A stretch of DNA of 64,000 nucleotides, from NCBI RefSeq assembly GCF_003470665.1, contig NZ_QRJZ01000001.1:199401-263400 (forward strand). The letters run 5' to 3'. Below, piece by piece: positions 56,164 to 64,000 of the stretch. The position numbers and the translations under genes are program-made. The notes under the pieces are model-generated. The model ran no database searches. It saw only the letters and a list, made by a program, of their open reading frames with translations, and was not told the DNA's origin. Within the stretch, counting starts at the first letter, position 1; each line of letters starts with the position of its first letter. Origin of the DNA: Collinsella sp. AM17-1 (GTDB taxonomy: Bacteria > Actinomycetota > Coriobacteriia > Coriobacteriales > Coriobacteriaceae).

Positions 56164-59001
56164 CTATAGCGAAACAGTTCCGTTTTTCTTGATGCGGGCG
56201 AGGATGTTTTTGAGCTTGTTAAAGTCGAGCGGTTTGGGCAGATGGGCGTTCATGCCGGCATCGTGTGCCGCCTTGGCGTCCTCGGCAAAGGCATTGGCGG
56301 TGAGCGCGATGATGGGGATGTCGGCTGCATCGGCCTTCTCGCTCAGACGAATCGCGCGAGTTGCCTCGTAGCCATCCATACCCGGCATCATGATGTCCAT
56401 CAGGATCGCATCGAAGCTGCCGGCGGGACGACTAGTGTATAGTTCGACCGCTTCTTTGCCGTCGGCGGCGCGAGTTACGACGATGCCTTCGCTTTCGAGC
56501 AGGGCCTGGGCAATTTCGGCATTGAGCTCGTTGTCTTCGGCCAAAAGAACGTTCATGCCGGCAAGCGAGCAGCTGATCGCCTGCTCGCCCGCGCCTTCTC
56601 TTGCCTGAGGGTTCTTGTCGATATCGAGCGGAATCTGGACGTTGAACGTACTTCCCACGCCGACCTCGCTCGAAATCTCAATCGTGCCGCCCATCATGTC
56701 TATGAGCGATTTGACGATCGGCATGCCCATGCCAGTTCCCTGAAATTTACTGCGGGCATCGTTGCCCTCTTGGGCAAACGGTTCGTAGATGTGTGCCAAA
56801 AACTCGGATGTCATACCAATGCCGGTATCCGAGACGCTAAAGCAAAACACGGCGTGCTCGTCGTCGACCGGTTTGATGGTCGATGAGAACGTGACGGTGC
56901 CTCCGTGCTTGTTGTACTTGATGATGTTGTCGAGCAGGTTGACAAGGATCTGCCGAATATGGGTGGGGCTGCCGATCATATATTGGTCGACAGCGTAGGG
57001 CTCGCTGGTGTCGAGCATGGTTATGCCGCGGTCCGATGCGCGGAGCTTGCACAGTACGAGCGCATTGTCGCACAGCTCTTTAAGGTTGAATGATTCGTGC
57101 TCGAGCGTCACTTTGCGCTCCTCGATCCTGCCCATCTCGAGGATGTCGTTAATCAGTGACAGAAGGTGATTGGCGGCAACGCGCGCCTTGGCGCGGCTTT
57201 CGCGGGCGACCTGCATGTCGCCTTCTCTCAATTCCTCAATTTCGATAAGGCCCAGGATGCCGTTGAGCGGCGTGCGGATGTCGTGGCTCATGCGGGCGAG
57301 AAAGGCCGTTTTGGCCGCATTGGCGGCGAGTGCCTTGTTTTGCTCTACTCTGGCTCGCTGCAGGGCCCAGGTTAGAACCGCTACCCCAGTCAACAGTACA
57401 CCGACGATGATGACGACAATCGAGCTACGATGACGATATATAAATCTGAACGCGTCTGATTCCTGTGCGCTATACGACGTAGAGGAATAATTGCTCGCAG
57501 AAAGCGATTCTCCGGCGTTGATGATGCCCTTGTTGACGATACTCAATAATTCGGGATTTCCGCGTCGCATAAGGCAAGAAAGTTCGGCCGTGCGTGAGAG
57601 TTCCTGTATCTCGTAGTCTCTGATATCGTAGCTATCTCGGATGGTTTCCAGCCGTGCGTTGGGAACAACGATGCAGCTTGATCTTCCGTCCTTAAGGGCA
57701 GAAAGCATGTCGTCTGCAGACGGATACTCGGTTACATTTGCATTTGGAAACATAGTTTTTAATTCGCTGCGGTTGACGATGGAAAACCCTGTGCAACAGA
57801 TATTGCGGAGATCCTTGTTGAGATCGCTGGTGGCGTGGATGGCGGTAAGAGAGATCGTTCCCATCGAAATCGATTGAACGGTTCCCATTTGCTCGGCAAG
57901 CCAGTAGTCGCGAAATGCCGGTAGGGCGATGTCGATATTTCCCTTTGAGAGCGCTTCCGTCATTTGCTGGTTGCTTGAAAAAGCGAGCGTGTGTACGGTA
58001 ATGCCATATTTGTCGTGGAGCGTCGTAACGAGTGAGACGAGTGACCCTTCCATTTCTCCGTTTGCATCTTGGTTGCAGAAGGGGAGATTGTTGTTGAGAT
58101 AACCAAGTGTAAGCGTGTTGTTATTGGCCTTGAGCCACGACCGTTCGGAGTTGGTAAGTGATGCGGATCCGCTATTTTGCGCCGAGTAGTTGGATTTGAC
58201 TTCGTCGTTGTAGCGCGGGTTGGTGCGGTTGATTGCCGCCATGGCCGAGTTGATGTCGTTCATCAGATCGGGGCGGCTTTTGGGAACGGCAAAATAGTAG
58301 TCGCTCGAGCCTACGTAGAACATGGGCGACGCATCGGGCGACGAAATGGTGTCGTTCATGATGACAGCGTCGACCTCGCCGTCTGAAAGTGCCGCAAAGA
58401 GGGCGCCGCCGGTGTCGATTTCTTTATAGGTACAGGTGACGCCTTCGTTGGCGAGCCACTGCTGGCCGACGAAGGTTTGCATAACGCCAGAGTTGCAGCC
58501 GATGGTGAGGCCTTGGAGTGCCTGGGGGTCACCCTTGGCCAGATCGTCGCGATCGGGCTTGGCGTAGATGTAGTAGCGCTCGGTGCCCTCGGGGTTTGAG
58601 GAAAAGAGTAACTTTTGCTCGCGTTCTACTGAATGCGAGATGTTGGGCATGAGGTCGATTTCGCCCTTCTCGAGCATGTCCATGAGCTCGGTGAAGGTGC
58701 CGGACACGTATTCGTACTGCCAGCCAGGGGTGTAGTACGAGAGGGTCTGGAGGTACTCGTAACCCCATCCCGAGAGGCGCTCGCCCGGTGTGCCTTCCTG
58801 GAACCCCTCGTTGTTGACAAGCCAGCCGACGCGGACCGTCTTGACCTGCTGGTCGGAGTCGGCGGCAAAGGCCGGGGTGGGCATGACGGCGCTCAGTAGT
58901 GTGAGCGCAGCAAGCGCGACGGCTAGGGTGCGATATAGAGCTAAGCGAAGGACGGCGGAAGGTTTCACAGACAATCCTATCGAGTTGAGATAATACCGCA
59001 T
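56164..59001 (-). CDS. Fused hybrid histidine kinase with two solute-binding domains (BvgS-like)
   Basis: The 945-residue protein has a signal peptide (LALYRTLAVALAALTLLSAV, cleavage near AFAADS) and two SBP_bac_3 domains (VRVGWLVNNEGFQEGTPGER; LTLGYLNNNLPFCNQDANGE). A membrane helix (SIVVIIVGVLLTGVAVLTWA), HisKA (FLARMSHDIRTPLNGILGLI), HATPase and a receiver (AILMDIMMPGMDGYEATRAI) complete it. This is the BvgS/EvgS-type layout, lacking the Hpt domain. It looks like a fused counterpart of the split system at 52514-55572. The ligand is unknown. Confidence 0.9.
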   Translation of the reverse strand: MRYYLNSIGLSVKPSAVLRLALYRTLAVALAALTLLSAVMPTPAFAADSDQQVKTVRVGWLVNNEGFQEGTPGERLSGWGYEYLQTLSYYTPGWQYEYVSGTFTELMDMLEKGEIDLMPNISHSVEREQKLLFSSNPEGTERYYIYAKPDRDDLAKGDPQALQGLTIGCNSGVMQTFVGQQWLANEGVTCTYKEIDTGGALFAALSDGEVDAVIMNDTISSPDASPMFYVGSSDYYFAVPKSRPDLMNDINSAMAAINRTNPRYNDEVKSNYSAQNSGSASLTNSERSWLKANNNTLTLGYLNNNLPFCNQDANGEMEGSLVSLVTTLHDKYGITVHTLAFSSNQQMTEALSKGNIDIALPAFRDYWLAEQMGTVQSISMGTISLTAIHATSDLNKDLRNICCTGFSIVNRSELKTMFPNANVTEYPSADDMLSALKDGRSSCIVVPNARLETIRDSYDIRDYEIQELSRTAELSCLMRRGNPELLSIVNKGIINAGESLSASNYSSTSYSAQESDAFRFIYRHRSSIVVIIVGVLLTGVAVLTWALQRARVEQNKALAANAAKTAFLARMSHDIRTPLNGILGLIEIEELREGDMQVARESRAKARVAANHLLSLINDILEMGRIEERKVTLEHESFNLKELCDNALVLCKLRASDRGITMLDTSEPYAVDQYMIGSPTHIRQILVNLLDNIIKYNKHGGTVTFSSTIKPVDDEHAVFCFSVSDTGIGMTSEFLAHIYEPFAQEGNDARSKFQGTGMGMPIVKSLIDMMGGTIEISSEVGVGSTFNVQIPLDIDKNPQAREGAGEQAISCSLAGMNVLLAEDNELNAEIAQALLESEGIVVTRAADGKEAVELYTSRPAGSFDAILMDIMMPGMDGYEATRAIRLSEKADAADIPIIALTANAFAEDAKAAHDAGMNAHLPKPLDFNKLKNILARIKKNGTVSL

Positions 59002-59040
59002 AAGGATACCAGCTCAGCCACCCTAACACCCGGCAGATGG

Positions 59041-59185
59041 GTAGTCATTGGGGACGTTCTTAAACGACTAGTCGCTGGGGACACTCTTTGCCGGAGTTGG
59101 CACTTAGGGACGTTCCTTTTGTGCCGGCAGTTGGGGACAGTCCCTTTCTGCCGACACAAAAGGAACGTCCCCAGCTGCCGGTTGT
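59041..59185. repeat. Family B palindromes, two tandem copies
   Basis: GTAGTCATTGGGGACGTTCT with ACGACTAGTCGC at 59041-59083, and a longer variant whose arms read GGGACGTTCCTTTTGTGCCG (59104 onwards) against its complement near 59150-59185. They fill the gap before the potassium channel gene. Confidence 0.6.
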
Positions 59186-59233
59186 GGGACAATACCGAGC
59201 GAACGTGATGGGACGTCTGGAAAAGGGGTCGCG

Positions 59234-59659
59234 ATGAACAAGTTGAGGACACTTGCCGACGTGTTGCGCCAGGCTGGCTTTGCGCGCATCACGGGCCTGT
59301 TTCTTATCTTTTACCTGCTGTGCTCGACGGCTGTCTGGCTGTCCGAGCCCACGACCCTTACGTTTGGCGATGGACTCTGGTTTAGCTTTGAGACTGTATC
59401 GACGATCGGCTTTGGCGATATCCCGGCCGAAACTCCGGTTGCCCGCGCTATCACCGTCGTTTTGAGCGTCATCAGCATCTTCTACATCGCCATGCTCACG
59501 GGCGTGGCGGTGAACTACTGCAATACGCTCATCAAGATGCGCCAAAAGGACACCATGGCGCGCTTTATGGACGATCTTGAGCACCTGGAAGAGCTCGACC
59601 GCGATGAGCTCGCCGACCTGTCGCGCCGCGTGCGCGAATATCGCCGACGCCAACGCTAG
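59234..59659 (+). CDS. Two-helix potassium channel
   Basis: The 141-residue protein has helix 1 (GLFLIFYLLCSTAVWLSEPT), pore loop with selectivity filter SFETVSTIGFGDIPAETP and helix 2 (TVVLSVISIFYIAMLTGVAV). A C-terminal coiled coil (MDDLEHLEELDRDELADLSR) then a basic tail follow. TIGFGD is the K+ filter (usually TVGYGD) with Phe for Tyr. It resembles KcsA-type channels and lies 36 bp upstream of the LOG gene. Confidence 0.9.
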   Translation: MNKLRTLADVLRQAGFARITGLFLIFYLLCSTAVWLSEPTTLTFGDGLWFSFETVSTIGFGDIPAETPVARAITVVLSVISIFYIAMLTGVAVNYCNTLIKMRQKDTMARFMDDLEHLEELDRDELADLSRRVREYRRRQR

Positions 59660-59695
59660 AGGGGCGCCGCACGCCACGATGAGGGGGGACTGAAT

Positions 59696-60229
59696 ATGAA
59701 TATCACCGTGTATCTGGGTGCCAGCGTCGGTAATGACCCGGCGTTTCTGCCCGCGGTGCAGGAGCTGGGCAACTGGATTGGCGCCAACGGACACGCGCTG
59801 GTATACGGCGGGTCCAAGTCGGGTCTGATGGGTGCGCTCGCCGATAGCGTGCTCGATGTCGGCGGCTATGTGACGGGCGTGGAGCCGAGCTTTTTTATCG
59901 AGGCCGAGTTTCAGCACGATGGCATCGACGACCTTATCGTGACGAGCGGCATGACCGAGCGTAAGGCCAAGATGATCGAGCTCGGCGACGCGTTCATCGC
60001 CTTCCCGGGCGGTACGGGCACGCTCGAGGAGATTGCCGAGGTCATGTCCGCTGTGTCGTTGGGGCATCTCGATGCGCCGTGCATCCTGTACAACCTCGGG
60101 GGCTACTACAACGACCTCAAGGCGTTGCTCGAGCATATGATCGATAAGGGCCTATCGAGCCCGCAGCGCCAGCAGGGGATTTACTTTGCCGATAACCTGC
60201 ACCAAATCGCATCGATTATCGACAACTAG
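59696..60229 (+). CDS. LOG-family nucleotide hydrolase
   Basis: The 177-residue Rossmann-like protein has VYGGSKSGLMGALADSVLD, TSGMTERKAKMIELGDAFIA and the signature FPGGTGTLEEIAEVMSAV (PGGxGTxxE). Family members release free base from nucleoside monophosphates, originally described as cytokinin-activating enzymes. Nothing links it functionally to the channel gene upstream except transcription. Confidence 0.9.
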   Translation: MNITVYLGASVGNDPAFLPAVQELGNWIGANGHALVYGGSKSGLMGALADSVLDVGGYVTGVEPSFFIEAEFQHDGIDDLIVTSGMTERKAKMIELGDAFIAFPGGTGTLEEIAEVMSAVSLGHLDAPCILYNLGGYYNDLKALLEHMIDKGLSSPQRQQGIYFADNLHQIASIIDN

Positions 60230-60355
60230 GCCTCGGGCCTGCCGCGCGTGCGGCGCCCAACGGTGTCGTTCGCGGCGCAGATGGTTAGCCCGCCCGCGCC
60301 GTGCCCGCCCTACAATAAAACGTAACTATGTCGACTTTGACCGCGGGAGGACCCG

Positions 60356-61660
60356 ATGGATAACCTTGCCAAACCCACAAACCGCGCGCTGTTTTTAGTT
60401 AGCGTTGCCGTGACCGGTGCGTTCGCAGGTGCCGCGGTCTGGCTGTTCTTTTTCGCGATGGAGCACGGCATCGACTATCTATGGACCAAGATTCCGCACG
60501 CGCTGGGCGTCGCTTCGCCCGAGCTTGCCAGTGGCCCGTTTGGCTTTTTGCCGTACCCGTTTTTTGTCTGCCTGCTGGGCGGCCTGCTGATCGGTCTGTA
60601 CGAAAAGCTTACGGGCACCAAGACCGATGACCTCAACCAGGTGATGGCTAAGGTTAAGCAAGACGGGCGCTACCCGTATGACAACCTGGGCAAGCTTTCG
60701 CTCGCGGCGTTGCTGCCGCTGCTGTTTGGCGGAAGTATTGGACCGGAGGCCGGCCTGACTGGTGTTATCGCGGGTCTGTGCAGCTGGGTTGGCGACCGCA
60801 TGCGTCGCTTCGGCGCCGAGTTTAGGGAGCTTACGCTGCTGGGTACCCAGGCCGCGTTGACGGCGCTCTTTACCGCGCCCGTCTTTGGCTTTGTGGCACC
60901 GCTTGCCGGTAGCGCCGACGGCCAGGGCGAAGACGCCGACGATGAGTCCACGTCCGGCGAGATCACCATCAGGCTGCCCAAGGCGCAAAAGACCGTGGTT
61001 TACGGCATCGCGATTGCCGGCGGCCTGGGCACCTACCTGCTGCTCGGCCAGCTTATGGGCGGCGGCATGGGTATGCCGAGGTTCGAGGCTGCCGTGGTGG
61101 GCAACCTGGAGCTTACCTGGCTCATTCCTCTGTCGCTGATTGGAACAATCTGCGGCTGGCTGTACTTTGTCTCTGAGTACGCGAGCGAAGCGTTTGCCCG
61201 TGCCATAGGAGAGCGTCCTGTCGTTAAGGCAATGCTGGCTGGTCTGGCGCTCGCCATCTGCGGCACGGTCCTGCCCTACACCATGTTTGCCGGCGAGACC
61301 CAGGCCGACGTGCTCAGGGAGACCTATCTGACCATCCCCGCCGGTGTGCTTATCGCGACCGGTCTGGTCAAGGCCATGCTGACGCCCGCCCTCATCAACC
61401 TTGGTTGGCGCGGCGGTCACTTCTTCCCGGTTATCTTCTCGGGCGTAAGTCTGGGCTATGGCCTTGCCATCCTCACCGGCGCCGATCCGGTCTTTTGCGT
61501 TGCCGTCTGCACCGCCTCGACGATGGGCGCCGTTATGCGTCAGCCCGTCATGGTCGTGGGCCTGCTGCTCATGTGCTTCCCGCTCAAGGGTATCGTCTGT
61601 ATGATCATCGCCGCCGTTATCGCCGCCGGCATTCCGCTGCCCAAGCCGCTGCGCAAGTAA
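60356..61660 (+). CDS. ClC-type chloride channel/antiporter
   Basis: The 434-residue membrane protein contains the ClC anion-path motifs GGSIGPEAGLTGVIAG and GWRGGHFFPVIFSG, about eleven helices and an acidic cytoplasmic loop (GSADGQGEDADDESTSGE). The gating Glu (GxxxGPE) is present, so it may be an antiporter. GGGAGG precedes the start by 6 bp. Its partner genes are not linked. Confidence 0.9.
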   Translation: MDNLAKPTNRALFLVSVAVTGAFAGAAVWLFFFAMEHGIDYLWTKIPHALGVASPELASGPFGFLPYPFFVCLLGGLLIGLYEKLTGTKTDDLNQVMAKVKQDGRYPYDNLGKLSLAALLPLLFGGSIGPEAGLTGVIAGLCSWVGDRMRRFGAEFRELTLLGTQAALTALFTAPVFGFVAPLAGSADGQGEDADDESTSGEITIRLPKAQKTVVYGIAIAGGLGTYLLLGQLMGGGMGMPRFEAAVVGNLELTWLIPLSLIGTICGWLYFVSEYASEAFARAIGERPVVKAMLAGLALAICGTVLPYTMFAGETQADVLRETYLTIPAGVLIATGLVKAMLTPALINLGWRGGHFFPVIFSGVSLGYGLAILTGADPVFCVAVCTASTMGAVMRQPVMVVGLLLMCFPLKGIVCMIIAAVIAAGIPLPKPLRK

Positions 61661-61821
61661 CGTGGTGGTGCGCGGCCAATACAGGCATCCCAGGCCCGGC
61701 GTGAGAATGTAGCGTCTGCTGGGCTGCTGTTCCAACAGTCATGAATAAAATATGCCAGATGACGGAGGTGGAACGGCGCAACAAACCACGGCCAGCGCCT
61801 AGATCTCGCTCGGCATCGGCG

Positions 61822-62697
61822 CTACTTCCAAACCGCGAGCGCCGCAGTGCCCAAGACGATGAGGGCGAGACCGATGGCGCTGCGTCGCGAGAGTTTTTCG
61901 TTGAATGCCAGGCGCGCAAATAGTACCGATACGACAATCGATAGTTTGTCGATCTGCACCACGACGCTCACTTGGCCTGCGGCGATGGCATAGTAATAGA
62001 GCAGCCACGATGCTCCAGTCGCGATGCCCGATGCCGCGAGAAATACGAGTTCGTAGCGGTCTATGTGCACGGCTTGGCCCATCTTGCCTTTAGCTGCCAC
62101 GATTGCCCATGCCATAACCAGTACCACACAGGTACGGATTGCCGTGGCCAGGTTGGACTCGACGCCTTCGATGCCAACCTTGGCGAGGATGGACGTGAGT
62201 GCCGCGAACACGGCGGCGCCGAGGGCGTAAGCGAGCCAGGTCCGGTCTTGCTGTTGCTCGGGTCCGGCGGATTGCTGCTTCTCGATCATTAAAAACGTGC
62301 CGAGGGTAATGACGGCGGTTCCCACGAGCTTAACCGCAAGGTTGCTCGTCTCACCAAAAAGCGCGATGGCGATCAGCGCGGCGAGCACGGTGCTCATCTT
62401 GTCAACCGGTACGACCTTATTGACGTCTCCGATGCTCAGCGCCTTAAAGTAACAGATCCACGAAGCTCCGGTAGCGAGTCCCGAGAGGATGAGAAAGAGC
62501 CATGATCTGGGTTCGATGATGCCAATGGTTCCAATGGATCCAGAAATACCCGCCATTGCCCAGGCGAAAACGAGCACCACGCAGGTGCGAATGGCCGTCG
62601 CGACATCGGAGTCGGTCTGCTTGATGCCGCATTTGGCCAAGATAGATGTGATGCCGGCAAAGAATGCTGACGCAAATGCTGCGACGACCCACGACAC
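61822..62697 (-). CDS. EamA/DMT-family transporter
   Basis: The 291-residue protein has ten hydrophobic helices in two similar halves: WVVAAFASAFFAGITSILAK with ILSGLATGASWICYFKALSI, and ALGAAVFAALTSILAKVGIE with ASGIATGASWLLYYYAIAAG. The internal duplication is typical of drug/metabolite exporters of the EamA type. The substrate is unknown. It is convergent with the ClC gene, leaving 160 bp with no terminator I can recognise. Confidence 0.9.
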   Translation of the reverse strand: MSWVVAAFASAFFAGITSILAKCGIKQTDSDVATAIRTCVVLVFAWAMAGISGSIGTIGIIEPRSWLFLILSGLATGASWICYFKALSIGDVNKVVPVDKMSTVLAALIAIALFGETSNLAVKLVGTAVITLGTFLMIEKQQSAGPEQQQDRTWLAYALGAAVFAALTSILAKVGIEGVESNLATAIRTCVVLVMAWAIVAAKGKMGQAVHIDRYELVFLAASGIATGASWLLYYYAIAAGQVSVVVQIDKLSIVVSVLFARLAFNEKLSRRSAIGLALIVLGTAALAVWK

Positions 62698-62838
62698 GGG
62701 TGCGGTGCCTCCTTGGATAATGGGTTTATCCTGCGAGTTTTATGGACATGAGGATACCGCCCCGCCATGAAGGTTTGATATGGCCGCGGCGAGACGGGGG
62801 TCATGTTGCGGGGAGCCATTTGGTTAAGGCTCGAATTG
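62698..62838. other. Intergenic region before MITE copy 2
   Basis: The 140 bp hold the promoter of the transporter gene. No gene is supported; together with the MITE and the following 130 bp to 63147 the gap is about 450 bp. Confidence 0.4.
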
Positions 62839-63016
62839 AAGGTGAATGTTTTTCCGAGAAGTGAACGAGTCAATATGGACCCCTGGAGCATGCAGGCTTT
62901 TTTCGAATAAAACCGCTGGATTTCTTGGCAAAAAGCGCAGGAACTAAGCCCATAAAAATGTCGATGATACAGGGTACTGATTTTACTCGTTCACTTCTCG
63001 GAAAAACATTCACCCT
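62839..63016. mobile_element. MITE-like element, copy 2
   Basis: About 178 bp with terminal inverted repeats of 32 bp (62839-62870 and 62985-63016), one mismatch; TTTTTCCGAGAAGTGAACGA lies in both arms. The core is related to copy 1 (46948-47129), including TAAAAATGTC before the right end, though diverged. No coding capacity. Confidence 0.7.
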
Positions 63017-63147
63017 CGATATGCTGTCGGCTTCTCTTTGGTCGCCAAGATCTAAACGGTACGCCGTGAAGGGTGGTAGCGACGTTGTTGCTGCTTCTCT
63101 TATCTAGTAAATGAGGTGGGGCGCCGCCCAAGTCCTTTAGCTGTCGA

Positions 63148-63849
63148 TCACAGGTTGCGTGCCCGGTAGACCTTGGTGCTGATGGCACAGCTGACAACGC
63201 CAAGGACGACCGTTGCCAGCGCGACGGCACCACACAGGCAACCGAGGACGGCAAGATCGGGATTCGTCCCTGCAATCGACATGAGCTGGTTGCTGATGGG
63301 GTTGAATGAGTTTAGCGTGACCATGATAAGGCACATGAATAGGGCGTACAGACCAACGGATAGGCGTTGCGCCTTCATGTGTTCAAATCGAAAGAACAGA
63401 GGCAGTACCAAAAACACCGCCATGAGGGAGAAAAGCATCGATATTGCCGAGGCGATTGCGGTCTCAAAGACGGTCTCTCCCGTGGAGGGGATACCCACGC
63501 TGTTTAAGATCGGGATGGCGACGATACTCAACAGCACGGCCGCGCACGCCATGATGACCGAGAAAATAGTGATGCACAGGTAGCGTGCGCTGACGATGTC
63601 TTTGCGTGAGATGGGCAGCGTTGCCCGATAGCGCTCCCATCCGTTTTGGTTGTCGAGCCCGGCCAGCGACGTCATGGCCATGATAGGCGACATGGCACTG
63701 ATCGCGAAGGCGCCGGCGGCGCTCATGTCGGAATCACCATTCGATGCCCTGACGGCGGTCAGCACGACGAAGATGAACAGGCCGACACCTGCGATGCTCG
63801 GGACGAGCGTGCGAACGATGGGAAGCTCGGACATAATGGCGCGTTTCAT
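63148..63849 (-). CDS. ABC-2 type permease
   Basis: The 233-residue membrane protein has six helices (SIAGVGLFIFVVLTAVRA, YLCITIFSVIMACAAVLLSI, LGCLCGAVALATVVLGVVSC) and the ABC2 loop LDNQNGWERYRATLPISRKD typical of ABC2_membrane_5 permeases. Its start overlaps the stop of the ATPase gene by 4 bp (ATGA), so they are one exporter. The substrate is unknown; small peptides or antibiotics are common in the family. Confidence 0.85.
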   Translation of the reverse strand: MKRAIMSELPIVRTLVPSIAGVGLFIFVVLTAVRASNGDSDMSAAGAFAISAMSPIMAMTSLAGLDNQNGWERYRATLPISRKDIVSARYLCITIFSVIMACAAVLLSIVAIPILNSVGIPSTGETVFETAIASAISMLFSLMAVFLVLPLFFRFEHMKAQRLSVGLYALFMCLIMVTLNSFNPISNQLMSIAGTNPDLAVLGCLCGAVALATVVLGVVSCAISTKVYRARNL

Positions 63850-64000
63850 TTCAAAGCCCCTTTCAGCATGAAGCGAAGATAGTCATCAATGGTTGCCCGA
63901 TCGCAGGGAATCTCGGGGAAGGCCTCGAGCACTTCGCGGTGGTTGGGCACGAGCACGTCCACGCTGTAGGCGTGGCGGGCGGCGCGGGTGCCTTCGACGC
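63846..64000 (-). CDS. ABC exporter ATPase, C-terminal end (cut by window edge)
   Basis: The visible 50 residues read EGTRAARHAYSVDVLVPNHR then PEIPCDRATIDDYLRFMLKG and ALK before the stop. RATIDDYLRFM-like ends are typical of ABC-2 exporter ATPases. The gene continues beyond 64000. The ATGA overlap with the permease confirms the pairing. Confidence 0.75.
   Translation of the reverse strand, partial: VEGTRAARHAYSVDVLVPNHREVLEAFPEIPCDRATIDDYLRFMLKGALK

Noticed and set aside
59060-60136. Long minus-strand open frame of about 358 codons
   Set aside because: It lies antisense to the potassium channel and LOG genes, which have clear motifs and ribosome sites; its composition is that of a GC-rich shadow frame.

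Overview
The window is a high-GC bacterial chromosome segment that reads as Coriobacteriia (Actinomycetota), most likely Collinsella or a close relative. This is an inference from gene content, codon use and the many short intergenic palindromes, not from a marker gene: no rRNA or tRNA gene was seen. About 50 intact protein genes are supported, along with several decayed ones.

Bases 1-20.7 kb are accessory DNA. It opens with a minus-strand cluster that looks like a small RiPP (ribosomally made, modified peptide) locus: a 33-residue three-cysteine peptide, a transcription terminator directly after it, a radical SAM/SPASM maturase, a short UvrA-like ABC protein of the kind known from drug self-resistance, and the start of a second radical SAM enzyme that runs off the left edge. 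Next come an AbiJ-type abortive-infection protein, an unknown protein, and a stretch of debris (prophage, IS3 and superoxide-reductase-like remnants) surrounding a MerR-led operon of small membrane proteins. From 12 to 17.8 kb lies a tightly overlapping defence operon: mcrB, mcrC, a DUF6508 protein and a DpnII/MboI-type nuclease, with a broken methyltransferase remnant upstream. Small peptides, a zinc-ribbon protein and a coiled-coil protein finish the island. Copies of a GTGGGAGTA-containing motif, identical over up to 16 bp to the 3' end of guaA, sit at several points in this region and may mark old integration junctions.

From 20.7 to 64 kb the content is mostly core. It includes a flavodoxin-like reductase, a truncated ATPase, the ParC/ParE-type topoisomerase pair, a DUF234 ATPase behind an array of palindromes, a large cell-wall-anchored surface protein beside a LuxR regulator, an amidotransferase-less GMP synthase, and an OmpR-type two-component system. 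An operon for membrane-linked thiol chemistry follows (CXXC peptide, 4Fe-4S membrane protein, TlpA lipoprotein), then a CoA-disulfide-reductase/rhodanese and a MacB/FtsX-type ABC exporter.

The last third holds tRNA-modifying enzymes (Dus, TrmO), a glutaredoxin, an XRE/zinc-ribbon regulator, a MalY-type lyase, and two solute-binding hybrid histidine kinase systems, one split into two genes and one fused. A potassium channel, a LOG-family hydrolase, a ClC chloride channel, a DMT transporter and an ABC-2 exporter cut by the right edge complete it. Intergenic spaces here carry at least four families of palindromic repeats, including two copies of a roughly 180-bp element with long terminal inverted repeats that looks like an undescribed MITE. 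An antitoxin-like module is bracketed by direct copies of two of these repeats.
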